Origin: JALORV01 sp963754065
GTDB taxonomy: Bacteria > Pseudomonadota > Gammaproteobacteria > Burkholderiales > Burkholderiaceae_F
Length of the DNA stretch: 64,000 nucleotides
NCBI GenBank assembly: GCA_963754065.1
Contig: CAVWFH010000001.1
Coordinates: forward strand, 40,125-104,124
Direction: 5' to 3'
Both the position numbers and the translations under genes were made by a program. The notes below the pieces were generated by a model. It made no database searches, was not told the origin of the DNA, and saw nothing but the letters and a program-made list of their open reading frames with translations. Positions 30,592 to 39,809 of the stretch are shown here, piece by piece; position 1 is the first letter of the stretch, and every line of letters begins with the position of its first letter.

Positions 30592-33019
30592 GTGCGCATA
30601 CTGCGCTGGGTCGGGTGGGTCGGACTGACGCTGGGACTTCTCCTGCTCACGGGGTTGCTTTGGTATCGGCAGGCGAGCCAGCCGTTACATGAGGGCACCT
30701 TGCGCGTGGAGGGCATCACCGGTCGCGTTGAAGTTCGGCGCGACGAGCAGGGGATCCCGACGATAGTCGCCAGCGAGCGAGCACGACGCCAACTTCGCGC
30801 TCGGCTACTCGCATGCCCAGGATCGCCTGTGGCAGATGGAATTCAACCGACGACTGGCGGCCGGCCGTCTCGCCGAAATCCTGGGTGCTTCGGCACTGCC
30901 GACGGACCAGTTCCTGCGCACTCTCGGTGTCCACCTTGCGGCACAGCGAATCTACGATGCGCTCGATGCGGAACACCGCAGCCTGATCGACGCCTATGTC
31001 AACGGTGTCAACGCGTATCTCGCCACACGCAGCGGACCGCTTCCGCCGGAGTTTCTGCTGGCCCGCGCGCCGGCGCCGGCGCCCTGGACCGCTGCGGATT
31101 CGGTCGCGTGGTCGCTGATGATGGCGTGGGATCTCGCGTCGTACTCGATGCGCATGGAACTGCGCCGCCTCCGGCTGGCTCAGCAATTCAGTCGCGCAGA
31201 GATCGACGACATTTATCCCCCCTTGCCGGGCGAGGCCGCACCGGCGACAGCCGATTATGTCGAGATCTATCGTCTGCTCGGAGCGCTCAACACGGCGCAG
31301 GACTCAACGGCGCCGACGCAGCTGGCCGAAATCCCGACGGCGGGCTTCGGCTCAGGTGAAGGACTGGGGTCGAACAACTGGGTGCTCTCCGGGCGTCGAA
31401 CAGTCAGCGGCAAGCCGCTACTGGCGAACGACCCGCACCTGGGACTGACCGCGCCGTCGGTCTGGTACTTCGCCGCGCTCCAGTCACCGGGGCTCAATGT
31501 CATCGGGGCCACGCTGCCCGGCCTGCCCGGCATCGTGCTCGGGCGTAACGATCGGGTGGCCTGGGGCGTCACCAATACCGGGGTCGATCAGCAGGACCTG
31601 TACATCGAGCGGCTCAACCCTGACGACGCCGACGAGTACGAAACTCCAACCGGCTGGCAACGATTCAAGCAGCGCGTGGAACGCTTTCGCGTGAAAGGGT
31701 CGGAAGACGTCGAAGTGGTCGTGCGTGAAACTCGGCACGGCCCGGTCATCAGCGGACTGGCGTCAATCGACAAGAGCTTCAAGTCGCGCCAGTTCGTCCT
31801 TGCCCTGCGCTGGACCGCGCTGGAGCCGGAGGACCGCACCTTGCGTGCCGTCCGGGCGCTGAATCGCGCCCGTACCGTGGCGGACGCCGAACGCGCGCTC
31901 AGCGACTTCCAGGTCGTCACGCAGTCCGCTGTGTTCGCCGATGCAGACGGTGGCATCGGCTTCGTCGTCACAGGCCGTATTCCGCACCGCCGAATGGACA
32001 ACGACCTGCAGGGAATCGCGCCGGCGCCGGGATGGGACGCCCGCTATGACTGGGAGGGCTACGTGCCGTATGCAAAGGTGCCGCGCAGTCTCGATCCCGC
32101 CTCCGGCTTCATCGCGACGGCCAACAACCGTGTCGTGCCGCTGGATTTTCCGCACCACCTGACGTTCGACTGGTTTTCGTCGTATCGCGTGCAGCGCATA
32201 CAGCAACGCGTGAGCGAACGCGAACGACACGACGTCGCATCGACAAAGGACATACAGGCCGACGTACTGTCCACGCCTGCCCGTGAACTGATGGCGGTCC
32301 TTGCTTCCGCGCAGCCGCTCACCACGGCGGGTCGTGATGCGCTCGAGCGGCTCAAGGTCTGGGATGGAACGATGTCGCCGACTCGACCCGAGCCGCTGCT
32401 GTTTCATGCGTGGCGGCGCGAGTTGACGCAGCGGATCTTCGCGGACGACTTCGGCGATCTCGCTGCGGAGTTTGTCGCCACGGCCGACATGACGCGTGCG
32501 CTGCTGCATGTGCTGACTCGGCGCGACCTGGCGCGCGACTGGTGCGACGACCGGGGCACCGAGCAGCGCTTCGAAAGTTGCGCCACGCTGATGTCCGAGG
32601 CCCTCGATGCGGCGGTCACGCGTCTCACGCAGGACAGCGGTCGCGATGTGGCGGGGCTGCGCTGGGGCGATGAACATCGGGCCGTGTCCGAGCATCGACC
32701 GTTTTCAAACATCGCGCTGCTGGCACGCCTGTTTGAACTGAGCACGCCGTATCCGGGCGATACGTTTACGGTCAACGTCGGTGCTCTTTCCAACCGTCCG
32801 GAAGCTCCGTTCAGCACGCGGCATGCCGCCAGCCTGCGGGCGATCTACGACCTAGCTGCGCCCGAGGCCTCGGTCTGGGTGCTTTCCACGGGTCAAGTCG
32901 GCAATCCTGCGTCGGATCTGTATGCGTCGATGCTGCCAGCGTGGCGCGATGTCCGGTACTTCCCGATGCGTCCCGCACCGGTAACCGCTCCTGTACTCGC
33001 ACTGGTGCCGCGGCGTTAG
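30592..33019 (+). pseudogene. Penicillin acylase family amidase, membrane-anchored; one frameshift near residue 63
   Basis: About 808 residues once the frame is repaired. An N-terminal anchor (VGLTLGLLLLTGLLWY) precedes GRVEVRRDEQGIPTIVAS; the frame then shifts and continues EHDANFALGYSHAQDRLWQM. The break lies in the tandem tetranucleotide AGCG-AGCG-AGC at 30772-30782, a slippage-prone site. The N-terminal-nucleophile serine is in GLGSNNWVLSG, preceded by the linker that is cut autocatalytically, and PLLANDPHLGL follows. Such enzymes hydrolyse amides, for example acyl-homoserine lactones or beta-lactam side chains; the substrate here is unknown. The GTG start was chosen for the GGAG 6-7 bp upstream. 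Confidence 0.85.
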
Positions 33020-33095
33020 CGGCGGCCCGCCGTCGCAACGGCGTCAGCGCTACGTTCGAGAGTCCTGGCCTGCGCGCACAGGGCGAAACACCGTC

Positions 33096-33800
33096 TCAGG
33101 GTGTCACCTGGGTGTCGGCACGTGCCGCTGCCCCGTGCAGCGCGGCCGATTCAATCGTGTCCGGCGCGGATTCCATCAGGGCGGCGTCGATCATCGATTG
33201 TGCGACGTCGTCGGCGCGTACCGGGCGAAACGCCGCCGGCAGCAGGGCACGCAGCGGTCGCGCAAGCGCCAGCGCAAAGGATTCTCCGAGCCGTCGCTCG
33301 CGGCGGGCGCCGTCGAGCAGGCTCGGCCGCAGGATGACCAGAGTCGACGCGGCGAGCGCACGCAAGGCCTTCTCGGTTTCGCCCTTTACCCGGTTGTAGA
33401 AGACGGCGCTGCGGGCATCGGCACCGAGCGCGCTGACGACCACGAGTCGGTGGGCCTGATGCCGGACGGCCCACTGTCCAAAGGCGACTACGTAGTCAAA
33501 GTCGACCGTGCGAAAGGCCGCCTCGGAGCCTGCGGCGCTGATCGTCGTTCCCAGGCAGCAATAGGCATCGAGTCGCGCCGGTTCCGACACCGCTTTCGAC
33601 AGGGCCGGATCCAGTGACTCAAAGCTCGCCGGCGCTTCACTCAGGCGGGCGTTGTCGATCCCGAGCGGCCGGCGCGTCAGTGCGACGATCCGTGAATAGG
33701 TGGTCTGTCGAAGCAGTCGCACGACCAGTTCGCGTCCGACCAGACCGCTCGCGCCGGCGACGACCGCGAGCTGCTGCACCTGCCGCCGACGGTCCGTCAT
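33096..33800 (-). CDS. NAD(P)-binding Rossmann-fold protein (atypical SDR, HTATIP2/YbjT-like)
   Basis: This 234-residue protein opens with VAGASGLVGRELVVRLL (NAD(P) site) and has VSALGADARSAVFYNRVKGE, whose Ser and Y-x3-K resemble the SDR catalytic pair, and TLVILRPSLLDGAR, typical of the TIP30/HTATIP2-like group. The reaction is unknown. The ATG at 33800 is preceded by GGGGAGGAAAC, a strong ribosome-binding site. It lies 22 bp downstream of the 33823-34545 gene on the same strand, probably an operon. Confidence 0.83.
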   Translation of the reverse strand: MTDRRRQVQQLAVVAGASGLVGRELVVRLLRQTTYSRIVALTRRPLGIDNARLSEAPASFESLDPALSKAVSEPARLDAYCCLGTTISAAGSEAAFRTVDFDYVVAFGQWAVRHQAHRLVVVSALGADARSAVFYNRVKGETEKALRALAASTLVILRPSLLDGARRERRLGESFALALARPLRALLPAAFRPVRADDVAQSMIDAALMESAPDTIESAALHGAAARADTQVTP

Positions 33801-33822
33801 GTTTCCTCCCCGAGAGTTGCGG

Positions 33823-34545
33823 TCAGCGCGTCTCCGCTTGCGACAGGCGACGCGCCAGGTGTTCGCCGAGCCGCGCAAGGTGCCGCCAGTGAGCGATGTC
33901 CTGCGGCATCTTCTGCACGGTGATCTTGAGGCCATCGCCTCGCAGGGTAACTTCGACGCTGTCCTCACCATTGAACATTCGGGCGGTGCCGGTGGCAGGC
34001 CAGTCCAGCAGCATTGCCTGCAGCTCGTCGTCGACCCAGCCTCGGGGCATGTCGGGGGCGACTGCGACAGTGAAGCGATCGTCGAACGAGGGTCGTCCGA
34101 CCTTGATCTCGACGGCGCTTTCGTAGAACTCCGCCTTGTCGATCTGGCCCTCGTGGCCGGTGATCGCCTGGGCAACACCCGTGACTACTCCCAACAACAG
34201 GCGACCCACTGTTCCGCTTTCGAGTTGAAACCGCTTGCGCCCGATGATCACCAGGGCAAGCCCCGGCGCTCGAAGGTTTGCGCTGGTCCAGTACGCCCGC
34301 GGAGTCGGCGAATTGTCCCCGCGGTCGCTGTCGTGCCACATCTGCCAATCGACGCCGCCTGCGGTTCCGGCAAAGCGATAGTCGATGCGTCCGGATCGCT
34401 GCCCGTCATAGGTCCAGCCGCTCTTCCGTGCATGGACCTTGCGCTCGAAGTCGCGATCGCGCTCGAGCCGTCGGGACCTGATTACCAGCCAGGCCACGGC
34501 GCCGAGGACTCCTGCACCGAATGCAAAGGCGAGGAAACCTGTCAC
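33823..34545 (-). CDS. Membrane-anchored protein of unknown function
   Basis: This 240-residue protein has one N-terminal hydrophobic segment (FLAFAFGAGVLGAVAWLVI) followed by basic residues (RSRRLERDRDFERK), so the bulk is probably cytoplasmic. The soluble part contains RIDYRFAGTAGGVDWQMWHD and a C-terminal amphipathic helix (HWRHLARLGEHLARRL). I do not recognise the family. Codon use is normal, so it is a real gene. Confidence 0.65.
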   Translation of the reverse strand: MTGFLAFAFGAGVLGAVAWLVIRSRRLERDRDFERKVHARKSGWTYDGQRSGRIDYRFAGTAGGVDWQMWHDSDRGDNSPTPRAYWTSANLRAPGLALVIIGRKRFQLESGTVGRLLLGVVTGVAQAITGHEGQIDKAEFYESAVEIKVGRPSFDDRFTVAVAPDMPRGWVDDELQAMLLDWPATGTARMFNGEDSVEVTLRGDGLKITVQKMPQDIAHWRHLARLGEHLARRLSQAETR

Positions 34546-34969
34546 GTTCTGCCCTGCTGCGAGCCTGTCCCGCCTCGCGTCGCGCAGCGCAACGCCGCTG
34601 CGGGTCGATGCTGCAGCGCACCGTCCTGGTGGGCGCGCGTTGGTTTACGCATCTGCGGCGCACGCGCACGACAGCGAATCGCGGATTGCGACCCATTCAT
34701 CATGCTGGGATCCGTCGTTTCGACGCGTCGATGGTAAGCGGTGCACTTTGCAGTCGATCCCGGGAATTGTGCAGAATCCCGGCGAAGCGGCGACGTCCGT
34801 CTGTGCATTGGCTGCGGTGTACGGGAACACGTACTGGCGCGCGGCCGGCACCGGCCTGACAGGCTCTGCGGGATGGCCATAGAAGTGTGCCGGCGCAGTC
34901 GGTCCGCACGGCGCACCCGTGACGAGCCGCCTTGCAGCGCGACGGCGCTGGTCCTACGATCGCCCGCCC
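34546..34969. other. Intergenic region between divergent genes
   Basis: A 424-bp stretch between the membrane-anchored protein gene and the DUF3047 lipoprotein gene. It must hold promoters for both directions, but I see no near-consensus hexamer pair. An imperfect inverted repeat around 34757-34780 (CCGGGAATT, then AATCCCGG) is the only structure. Open frames here lack coding character. Confidence 0.4.
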
Positions 34970-35725
34970 ATGCGTTTCACGGCCATACGTTTAGTCGTTC
35001 TGATGCTCGCGCTGTTGGCCGGCTGTGCCACCGTGCCATTGCCGGAGGCGCCTTCCACCACCGTTGCCCGGTTTTCCACGAACTCGGACCGCAGCGAACT
35101 GCCGCAGGGGTGGCAGCCATGGATCATCAATCGGACCAAGACACCGACCGAATACCGATTGGTGCGCGATCCACAGACCGGCGTCGTCGTGCTGCATGCA
35201 CACGCCGATGCTGCAGCGAGCGGCCTGCGACAGCTGCTGGACGTCGATCCGGCACAGCAGCCGATCGTTGCCTGGCGCTGGCGCGTTCTTGACCTGATCG
35301 TCAGTGCCGACAATCAGGACCGCTACGCCGAGGATTCCCCCGTGCGGCTGATGCTGTACTTCGATGGTGACAAGACGACGCTGCCGTTCAAGGAGCAAGT
35401 GCTGATGGATACGGCAAAGCTGCTGACGGGGCAGGACCTTCCGTACGCGACGCTGATGTACATCTGGGAGAACCGTCTCCCGGTGGGCACGATCCTGCCG
35501 AACTCGTTCACTTCGCAGGTCAAGATGCTGGTGGCGGGCAGCGGGCCGGATCGCCGGCTTGGGAGGTGGAAACAGTTCGAACGCAACTACGTCGAAGACT
35601 ACCGGCGAGCGTTTGGCGTCTCTCCCGGCCGCCTCGTCGGCATCGGCATCATGACCGACACCGACAATACCGGCGAGCGGATCGACGCGTACTACGGCGA
35701 CATCGAACTAAAGCGCGTGCCGTGA
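34970..35725 (+). CDS. DUF3047 family lipoprotein
   Basis: This 251-residue protein has a lipoprotein signal ending LLALLAGC. The body fits the DUF3047 family: LPQGWQPWIINRTKTPTEY, IVAWRWRVLDLI, RLMLYFDGD, TLMYIWENRLPVGTILPN, and the C-terminal VGIGIMTDTDNTGE with YYGDIEL. It resembles a jelly-roll, carbohydrate-binding-like fold, but the function is unknown. The ATG at 34970 was chosen because it starts the signal peptide. Confidence 0.82.
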   Translation: MRFTAIRLVVLMLALLAGCATVPLPEAPSTTVARFSTNSDRSELPQGWQPWIINRTKTPTEYRLVRDPQTGVVVLHAHADAAASGLRQLLDVDPAQQPIVAWRWRVLDLIVSADNQDRYAEDSPVRLMLYFDGDKTTLPFKEQVLMDTAKLLTGQDLPYATLMYIWENRLPVGTILPNSFTSQVKMLVAGSGPDRRLGRWKQFERNYVEDYRRAFGVSPGRLVGIGIMTDTDNTGERIDAYYGDIELKRVP

Positions 35726-35822
35726 GGGTTTGCCCCACTGTGCGGCCGGTTTGACGGTCACGGTTGCTTTTTGTGATGATCCGCCGGTTGTAAGCGTCCA
35801 AATGCGCCACCAGGAGAACTCG

Positions 35823-37400
35823 ATGCGTCGTATCGCGATTGCTGCCCTTACCGTCCTTGCTCTGGCCGCCGGACCGGCCATCGAGGCCAAGACCCTGCGC
35901 TGGGCCAGCCAGGGCGACATCTTGACGTTCGACCCCCATGCACAGAACGAGGGCCTGAACAACACCGCGACAGGCTATGTCTACGAGCCGCTCATCACCT
36001 ACAACGAGAAGTTCGAACTCGCGCCGGCGCTCGCGACCTCGTGGAGCCGAGACGGCAACCTGATCTGGCGCTTCAATCTGCGCAAGGGCGTGAAATTCCA
36101 CGACGGCACGCCGTTCACGGCCGACGACGTGGTTTTCTCGATCGAGCGGGCGATGGCGCCGACATCGAATTTCAAGGTCTACACGACTGGCATCCAGGGC
36201 GCCAAGGCAATCGATCCGAACACGGTGCTGATCTACACGACCGTGCCGAATCCGGTGCTGCTGCGCCAGCTCACCGAACTGCGCATCATGAGCAAGGCAT
36301 GGTCGGAGAAGCACAATGTCACCAAGCCGCAGAACTACGTGCAGAAGGAAGAGACCTACGCGGCGCGCAATGCGAATGGCACAGGCCCGTACATGCTGAA
36401 GTCCCGCGAAGTGGACATCAAGACTGTCCTGGTCGAGAACCCGAACTGGTGGAACAAGCCGAGCAAGAAGGGCAATGTCACCGAGGTCGTCTACACGCCG
36501 ATCAAGTCCGAAGCGACGCGCACGGCAGCGCTGCTGTCAGGTGAGATTGATTTCGTGCTTGATCCGGCGCCGCAGGACCTCGCGCGCATGCGACAGAACC
36601 CGAGCATCAAGGTAGTCGAGGGTGCCGAGAATCGCACGATCTTCCTTGGCTTCGACCAGCACCGCGACGAACTGCAATACGCCAGCGTCAAGGGCAAGAA
36701 CCCGTTCAAGGACCTGCGTGTGCGGCAGGCGATGTATCAGGCGATCGACATCGAGGCGATCAAGCGCGCAGTGATGCGGGGTTCGTCGGATCCGACTGGC
36801 GCCATCATTGCGCCGCAGGTGCACGGCTGGACCAAGGAAGCGAACCAGCGCCTGCCCTACAACGTCGATGCCGCGAAGAAGCTGCTGGCTGACGCCGGCT
36901 ATCCGAACGGCTTTGACTTCACGATCGACTGTCCAAACAACCGCTACATCAACGACGAGGAAATCTGCAAGGCCCTGGCCTCTATGTGGGCGCGGATCGG
37001 GCTCAAGGTCAACGTCAACGCGATGCCGCGCACCACGTATTTCCCGAAGGTCCAGAAGTTCGATACCTCGGCCTATCTGCTGGGCTGGGGTGTGCCGACT
37101 TTCGACGCGCTGTACTCGCTGCAATCGCTTGCGCGCACCGTTGGCACCGGCGGCGATGGTAACTTCAATCTGGGACGCGTTAGCAACCCCGAATTCGACA
37201 AGCTGGTCGACGGGATGAAGTCAGAGGTTGACGTCAAGAAGCGCGACGAGATGATCTCCAAGGCGCTGATGCTGCACAACCAGCAGGTCATGCACATCCC
37301 GCTGCACAACCAGGTCATCCCATGGGCGATGAGAAAGAACGTGACGGTCGTGCATCGTGCCGACAATCGCCTGGCCGCCGAGTGGGTGAAGATCGACTGA
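35823..37400 (+). CDS. Peptide ABC transporter substrate-binding protein (first copy)
   Basis: This 525-residue periplasmic binding protein of the DppA/OppA family (SBP_bac_5) has a signal peptide (IAIAALTVLALAAGPAIEA) and the family signature WRFNLRKGVKFHDGTPFTAD near residue 90. Others are LLADAGYPNGFDFTIDCP and VMHIPLHNQVIPWAMRKN. AGGAG lies upstream of the ATG at 35823. A strong terminator follows, so it may be expressed apart from, and at higher level than, the permease genes. It is clearly paralogous to the second binding protein 4 kb downstream. Confidence 0.93.
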   Translation: MRRIAIAALTVLALAAGPAIEAKTLRWASQGDILTFDPHAQNEGLNNTATGYVYEPLITYNEKFELAPALATSWSRDGNLIWRFNLRKGVKFHDGTPFTADDVVFSIERAMAPTSNFKVYTTGIQGAKAIDPNTVLIYTTVPNPVLLRQLTELRIMSKAWSEKHNVTKPQNYVQKEETYAARNANGTGPYMLKSREVDIKTVLVENPNWWNKPSKKGNVTEVVYTPIKSEATRTAALLSGEIDFVLDPAPQDLARMRQNPSIKVVEGAENRTIFLGFDQHRDELQYASVKGKNPFKDLRVRQAMYQAIDIEAIKRAVMRGSSDPTGAIIAPQVHGWTKEANQRLPYNVDAAKKLLADAGYPNGFDFTIDCPNNRYINDEEICKALASMWARIGLKVNVNAMPRTTYFPKVQKFDTSAYLLGWGVPTFDALYSLQSLARTVGTGGDGNFNLGRVSNPEFDKLVDGMKSEVDVKKRDEMISKALMLHNQQVMHIPLHNQVIPWAMRKNVTVVHRADNRLAAEWVKID

Positions 37401-37444
37401 CGGCGACGTATCCCGATGCCGCACGGCGATCGGGCGGATCTCTC

Positions 37445-37477
37445 CGAAGGGCCGGCGTTGCCGGCCCTTCGGCTTTT
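37445..37477 (+). terminator. Rho-independent terminator after the first binding-protein gene
   Basis: A perfect 12-bp stem CGAAGGGCCGGC/GCCGGCCCTTCG with a 3-nt loop, followed by GCTTTTC, 45 bp after the stop codon. It probably limits read-through into the permease gene at 37584. Confidence 0.85.
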
Positions 37478-37583
37478 CGAGACGGCGATGCGACGAACGC
37501 ACGGTCGTCAAAGCAGGGTTCCGCGCTATATTTCAAAGAGTTGACAGCCCGGCCGCTTGCGTCGGGTGTTTTAATGCCCGAGG

Positions 37584-38567
37584 ATGCTCGCGTTCATCGT
37601 TCGCCGCTTGTTGCAGGCCGTACTTGTCATGCTGACGGTGGCGCTGGTGGCATTCCTGCTGTTCCAGTACGTTGGCGATCCGGTGTCGCAGATGCTGGGG
37701 CAGGACGCGACGCCCGAAGATCGCCTCCGCCTGCGCGCCGAGCTGGGCCTGGACCAGCCGTTTTACGGACAGTTCGCGACCTTCGTCGGTAACGCGGCAC
37801 AGGGCGACTTCGGCATCAGCCTGCGCCAGGGCCGCGCGGTATCGACGCTGATCAAGGAGCGGCTGCCGGCGACGCTCGAACTGGCATTCACGGCAGCGAT
37901 CATCGCCATCGTCGTCGGCATCCCGGCCGGCGTGTATACCGCGCTGCGCCGCAACTCCTGGCTGTCGCAGGCCTTGCTGGCAGCATCACTCGTCGGCATA
38001 TCCCTGCCGACTTTCCTCATCGGCATCCTGCTGATCCTGGTGTTCGCGGTGCAGCTCGGGTGGCTTCCATCGTATGGGCGCGGTGATGTGGTCAAGGTCG
38101 GCTGGTGGTCGAGCGGTTTCCTGACGCCCACCGGCTGGAAGCACCTGATCCTGCCGGCAATCACGCTGTCGCTGTTCCAGCTGACACTGATCATGCGGCT
38201 GGTCCGCTCCGAGATGATGGAAGTGCTGCGCACCGACTACATCAAGTTCGCTCGTGCCCGCGGACTGACCGATCGTGCCGTCAATTTCGGCCATGCATTG
38301 AAGAACACGCTGGTGCCCGTCATTACGATCACCGGCCTGCAGTTGGGCGGGATCATCGCCTTCGCGATCGTGACCGAAACGGTGTTCCAGTGGCCCGGCA
38401 TGGGGCTGCTGTTCATCCAGTCGGTACAGTTTGCCGACATTCCGGTGATGGCGGCTTACCTTTGCCTGATCGCCCTTGTGTTCGTTCTGATCAACCTCAT
38501 CGTCGACCTGCTGTACTTCGCCGTCGACCCCCGCCTGCGCATCGACCGCGCAGCAGCGGCGCACTAA
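37584..38567 (+). CDS. DppB/OppB-family ABC transporter permease
   Basis: This 327-residue inner-membrane permease has the N-terminal signature MLAFIVRRLLQAVLVML and VGDPVSQMLGQDATPED. The cytoplasmic EAA loop reads ARARGLTDRAVNFGHALKN, and it has the C-terminal VFQWPGMGLLF and DPRLR end. It pairs with the DppC-type permease encoded at 41435. A TTGACA at 37541-37546 could be part of a promoter after the terminator, but no good -10 follows. Confidence 0.93.
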   Translation: MLAFIVRRLLQAVLVMLTVALVAFLLFQYVGDPVSQMLGQDATPEDRLRLRAELGLDQPFYGQFATFVGNAAQGDFGISLRQGRAVSTLIKERLPATLELAFTAAIIAIVVGIPAGVYTALRRNSWLSQALLAASLVGISLPTFLIGILLILVFAVQLGWLPSYGRGDVVKVGWWSSGFLTPTGWKHLILPAITLSLFQLTLIMRLVRSEMMEVLRTDYIKFARARGLTDRAVNFGHALKNTLVPVITITGLQLGGIIAFAIVTETVFQWPGMGLLFIQSVQFADIPVMAAYLCLIALVFVLINLIVDLLYFAVDPRLRIDRAAAAH

Positions 38568-38577
38568 GTCGCCACCG

Positions 38578-39801
38578 ATGGGAACCTACCTCGGAGCGGC
38601 GTTGCGGGGCCCGCTGACGGCCATCCTTCCGCATCATGAGGGACTGTCCGAGCTGCGGCGTGACCTGCACGCGAATCCCGAACTCGGGTTCGAGGAACAT
38701 CGAACATCAGCGCTGGTGGCCGAGCGCCTGCGCGGCTACGGTGTCGACGAGGTACACACCGGCATCGCGCGCACCGGCGTCGTCGGTGTCATTCGCGGGC
38801 GCGGAAATTCGGGCCGGTCGATCGGGCTGCGCGCGGACATGGATGCGCTCACCATGGACGAGGAAAACGAGTTCGCGCACCGGTCGACCCGCTCGGGCCT
38901 GATGCATGGCTGCGGCCACGATGGCCATACGACGATCCTGCTCGGCGCTGCGCAGTACCTGGCGGCAACGCGTCGATTCAACGGCACCGTCGTGCTGATC
39001 TTCCAGCCCGGCGAAGAGGGGTTCGCCGGCGCCAAGGCAATGATCGACGACGGCTTGTTCGAACGCTTCCCGGCCGATGCGGTGTACGCGCTGCACAATT
39101 GGCCGGCGCTCGAACCTGGTCGCATTGGCCTGAATGCCGGTCCGATGATGGCTGCGGCCGATCGTGTCGAGATCATCGTCAGCGGCAAGGGCGGGCATGC
39201 GGCGCACCCGCATCGGGCCGTCGATCCCGTGGTCGTGGCCGCGCACATCGTGACGGCAGCGCAGACGATCGTGGCGCGCAATGTCGGACCGCTGGATGCG
39301 GCGGTCCTCAGCCTGTGCTCGATCCATGCAGGCAATCCCGGCGCCTTTTCGGTGATCCCGCGCGAGGCCAGGCTGGTCGGCACCGTGCGCACCTTCAGTG
39401 CGGATGCGCAGGACCTGATCGAGCAGCGGCTGACGGACCTGGCGGAATCGACTGCCAAGGCGCTCGGTGCCGAAGCGAAGGTGATCTACGAACGCATTTA
39501 TCCGGCCACGATCAATCATGCGGAGCAGGCGCGCTTTGCTGCCGACACTGCCGCGGAACTCGTCGGCGAGGACAACGTGGTGCGGGATCTCGAGCCGTCG
39601 ATGGGCGCCGAGGACTTTGCATTCATGCTGCGTGTGAAGCCGGGTTGCTATGTCCGGCTCGGGCAGGGCGGCGGCGCCGGCGGCTGCTTCCTGCACAACT
39701 CCCGATATGATTTCAACGACGCCGTCATCCCATTGGGGGCGGCTTTCTTTTCCGCACTGGCGGAGCGCGGCCTGCCGCTCGACGCAAACCAGCGTACTTA
39801 G
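38578..39801 (+). CDS. M20 family amidohydrolase (hippurate hydrolase-like)
   Basis: This 407-residue M20D dinuclear metallohydrolase has LRRDLHANPELGFEEHRTSA at the N-terminus, GLRADMDAL, HGCGHDGHTTILLGAA (metal ligands), FQPGEEGFAGAKAM (catalytic Glu and ligand), a dimerisation domain (GKGGHAAHPHRAVDP) and LEPSMGAEDFAFML near the C-terminus. It hydrolyses N-acyl amino acids or small peptides in the cytoplasm. Its place between a permease gene and the second binding-protein gene suggests it processes the imported compound. Confidence 0.92.
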   Translation: MGTYLGAALRGPLTAILPHHEGLSELRRDLHANPELGFEEHRTSALVAERLRGYGVDEVHTGIARTGVVGVIRGRGNSGRSIGLRADMDALTMDEENEFAHRSTRSGLMHGCGHDGHTTILLGAAQYLAATRRFNGTVVLIFQPGEEGFAGAKAMIDDGLFERFPADAVYALHNWPALEPGRIGLNAGPMMAAADRVEIIVSGKGGHAAHPHRAVDPVVVAAHIVTAAQTIVARNVGPLDAAVLSLCSIHAGNPGAFSVIPREARLVGTVRTFSADAQDLIEQRLTDLAESTAKALGAEAKVIYERIYPATINHAEQARFAADTAAELVGEDNVVRDLEPSMGAEDFAFMLRVKPGCYVRLGQGGGAGGCFLHNSRYDFNDAVIPLGAAFFSALAERGLPLDANQRT

Positions 39802-39809
39802 GAGCATCC

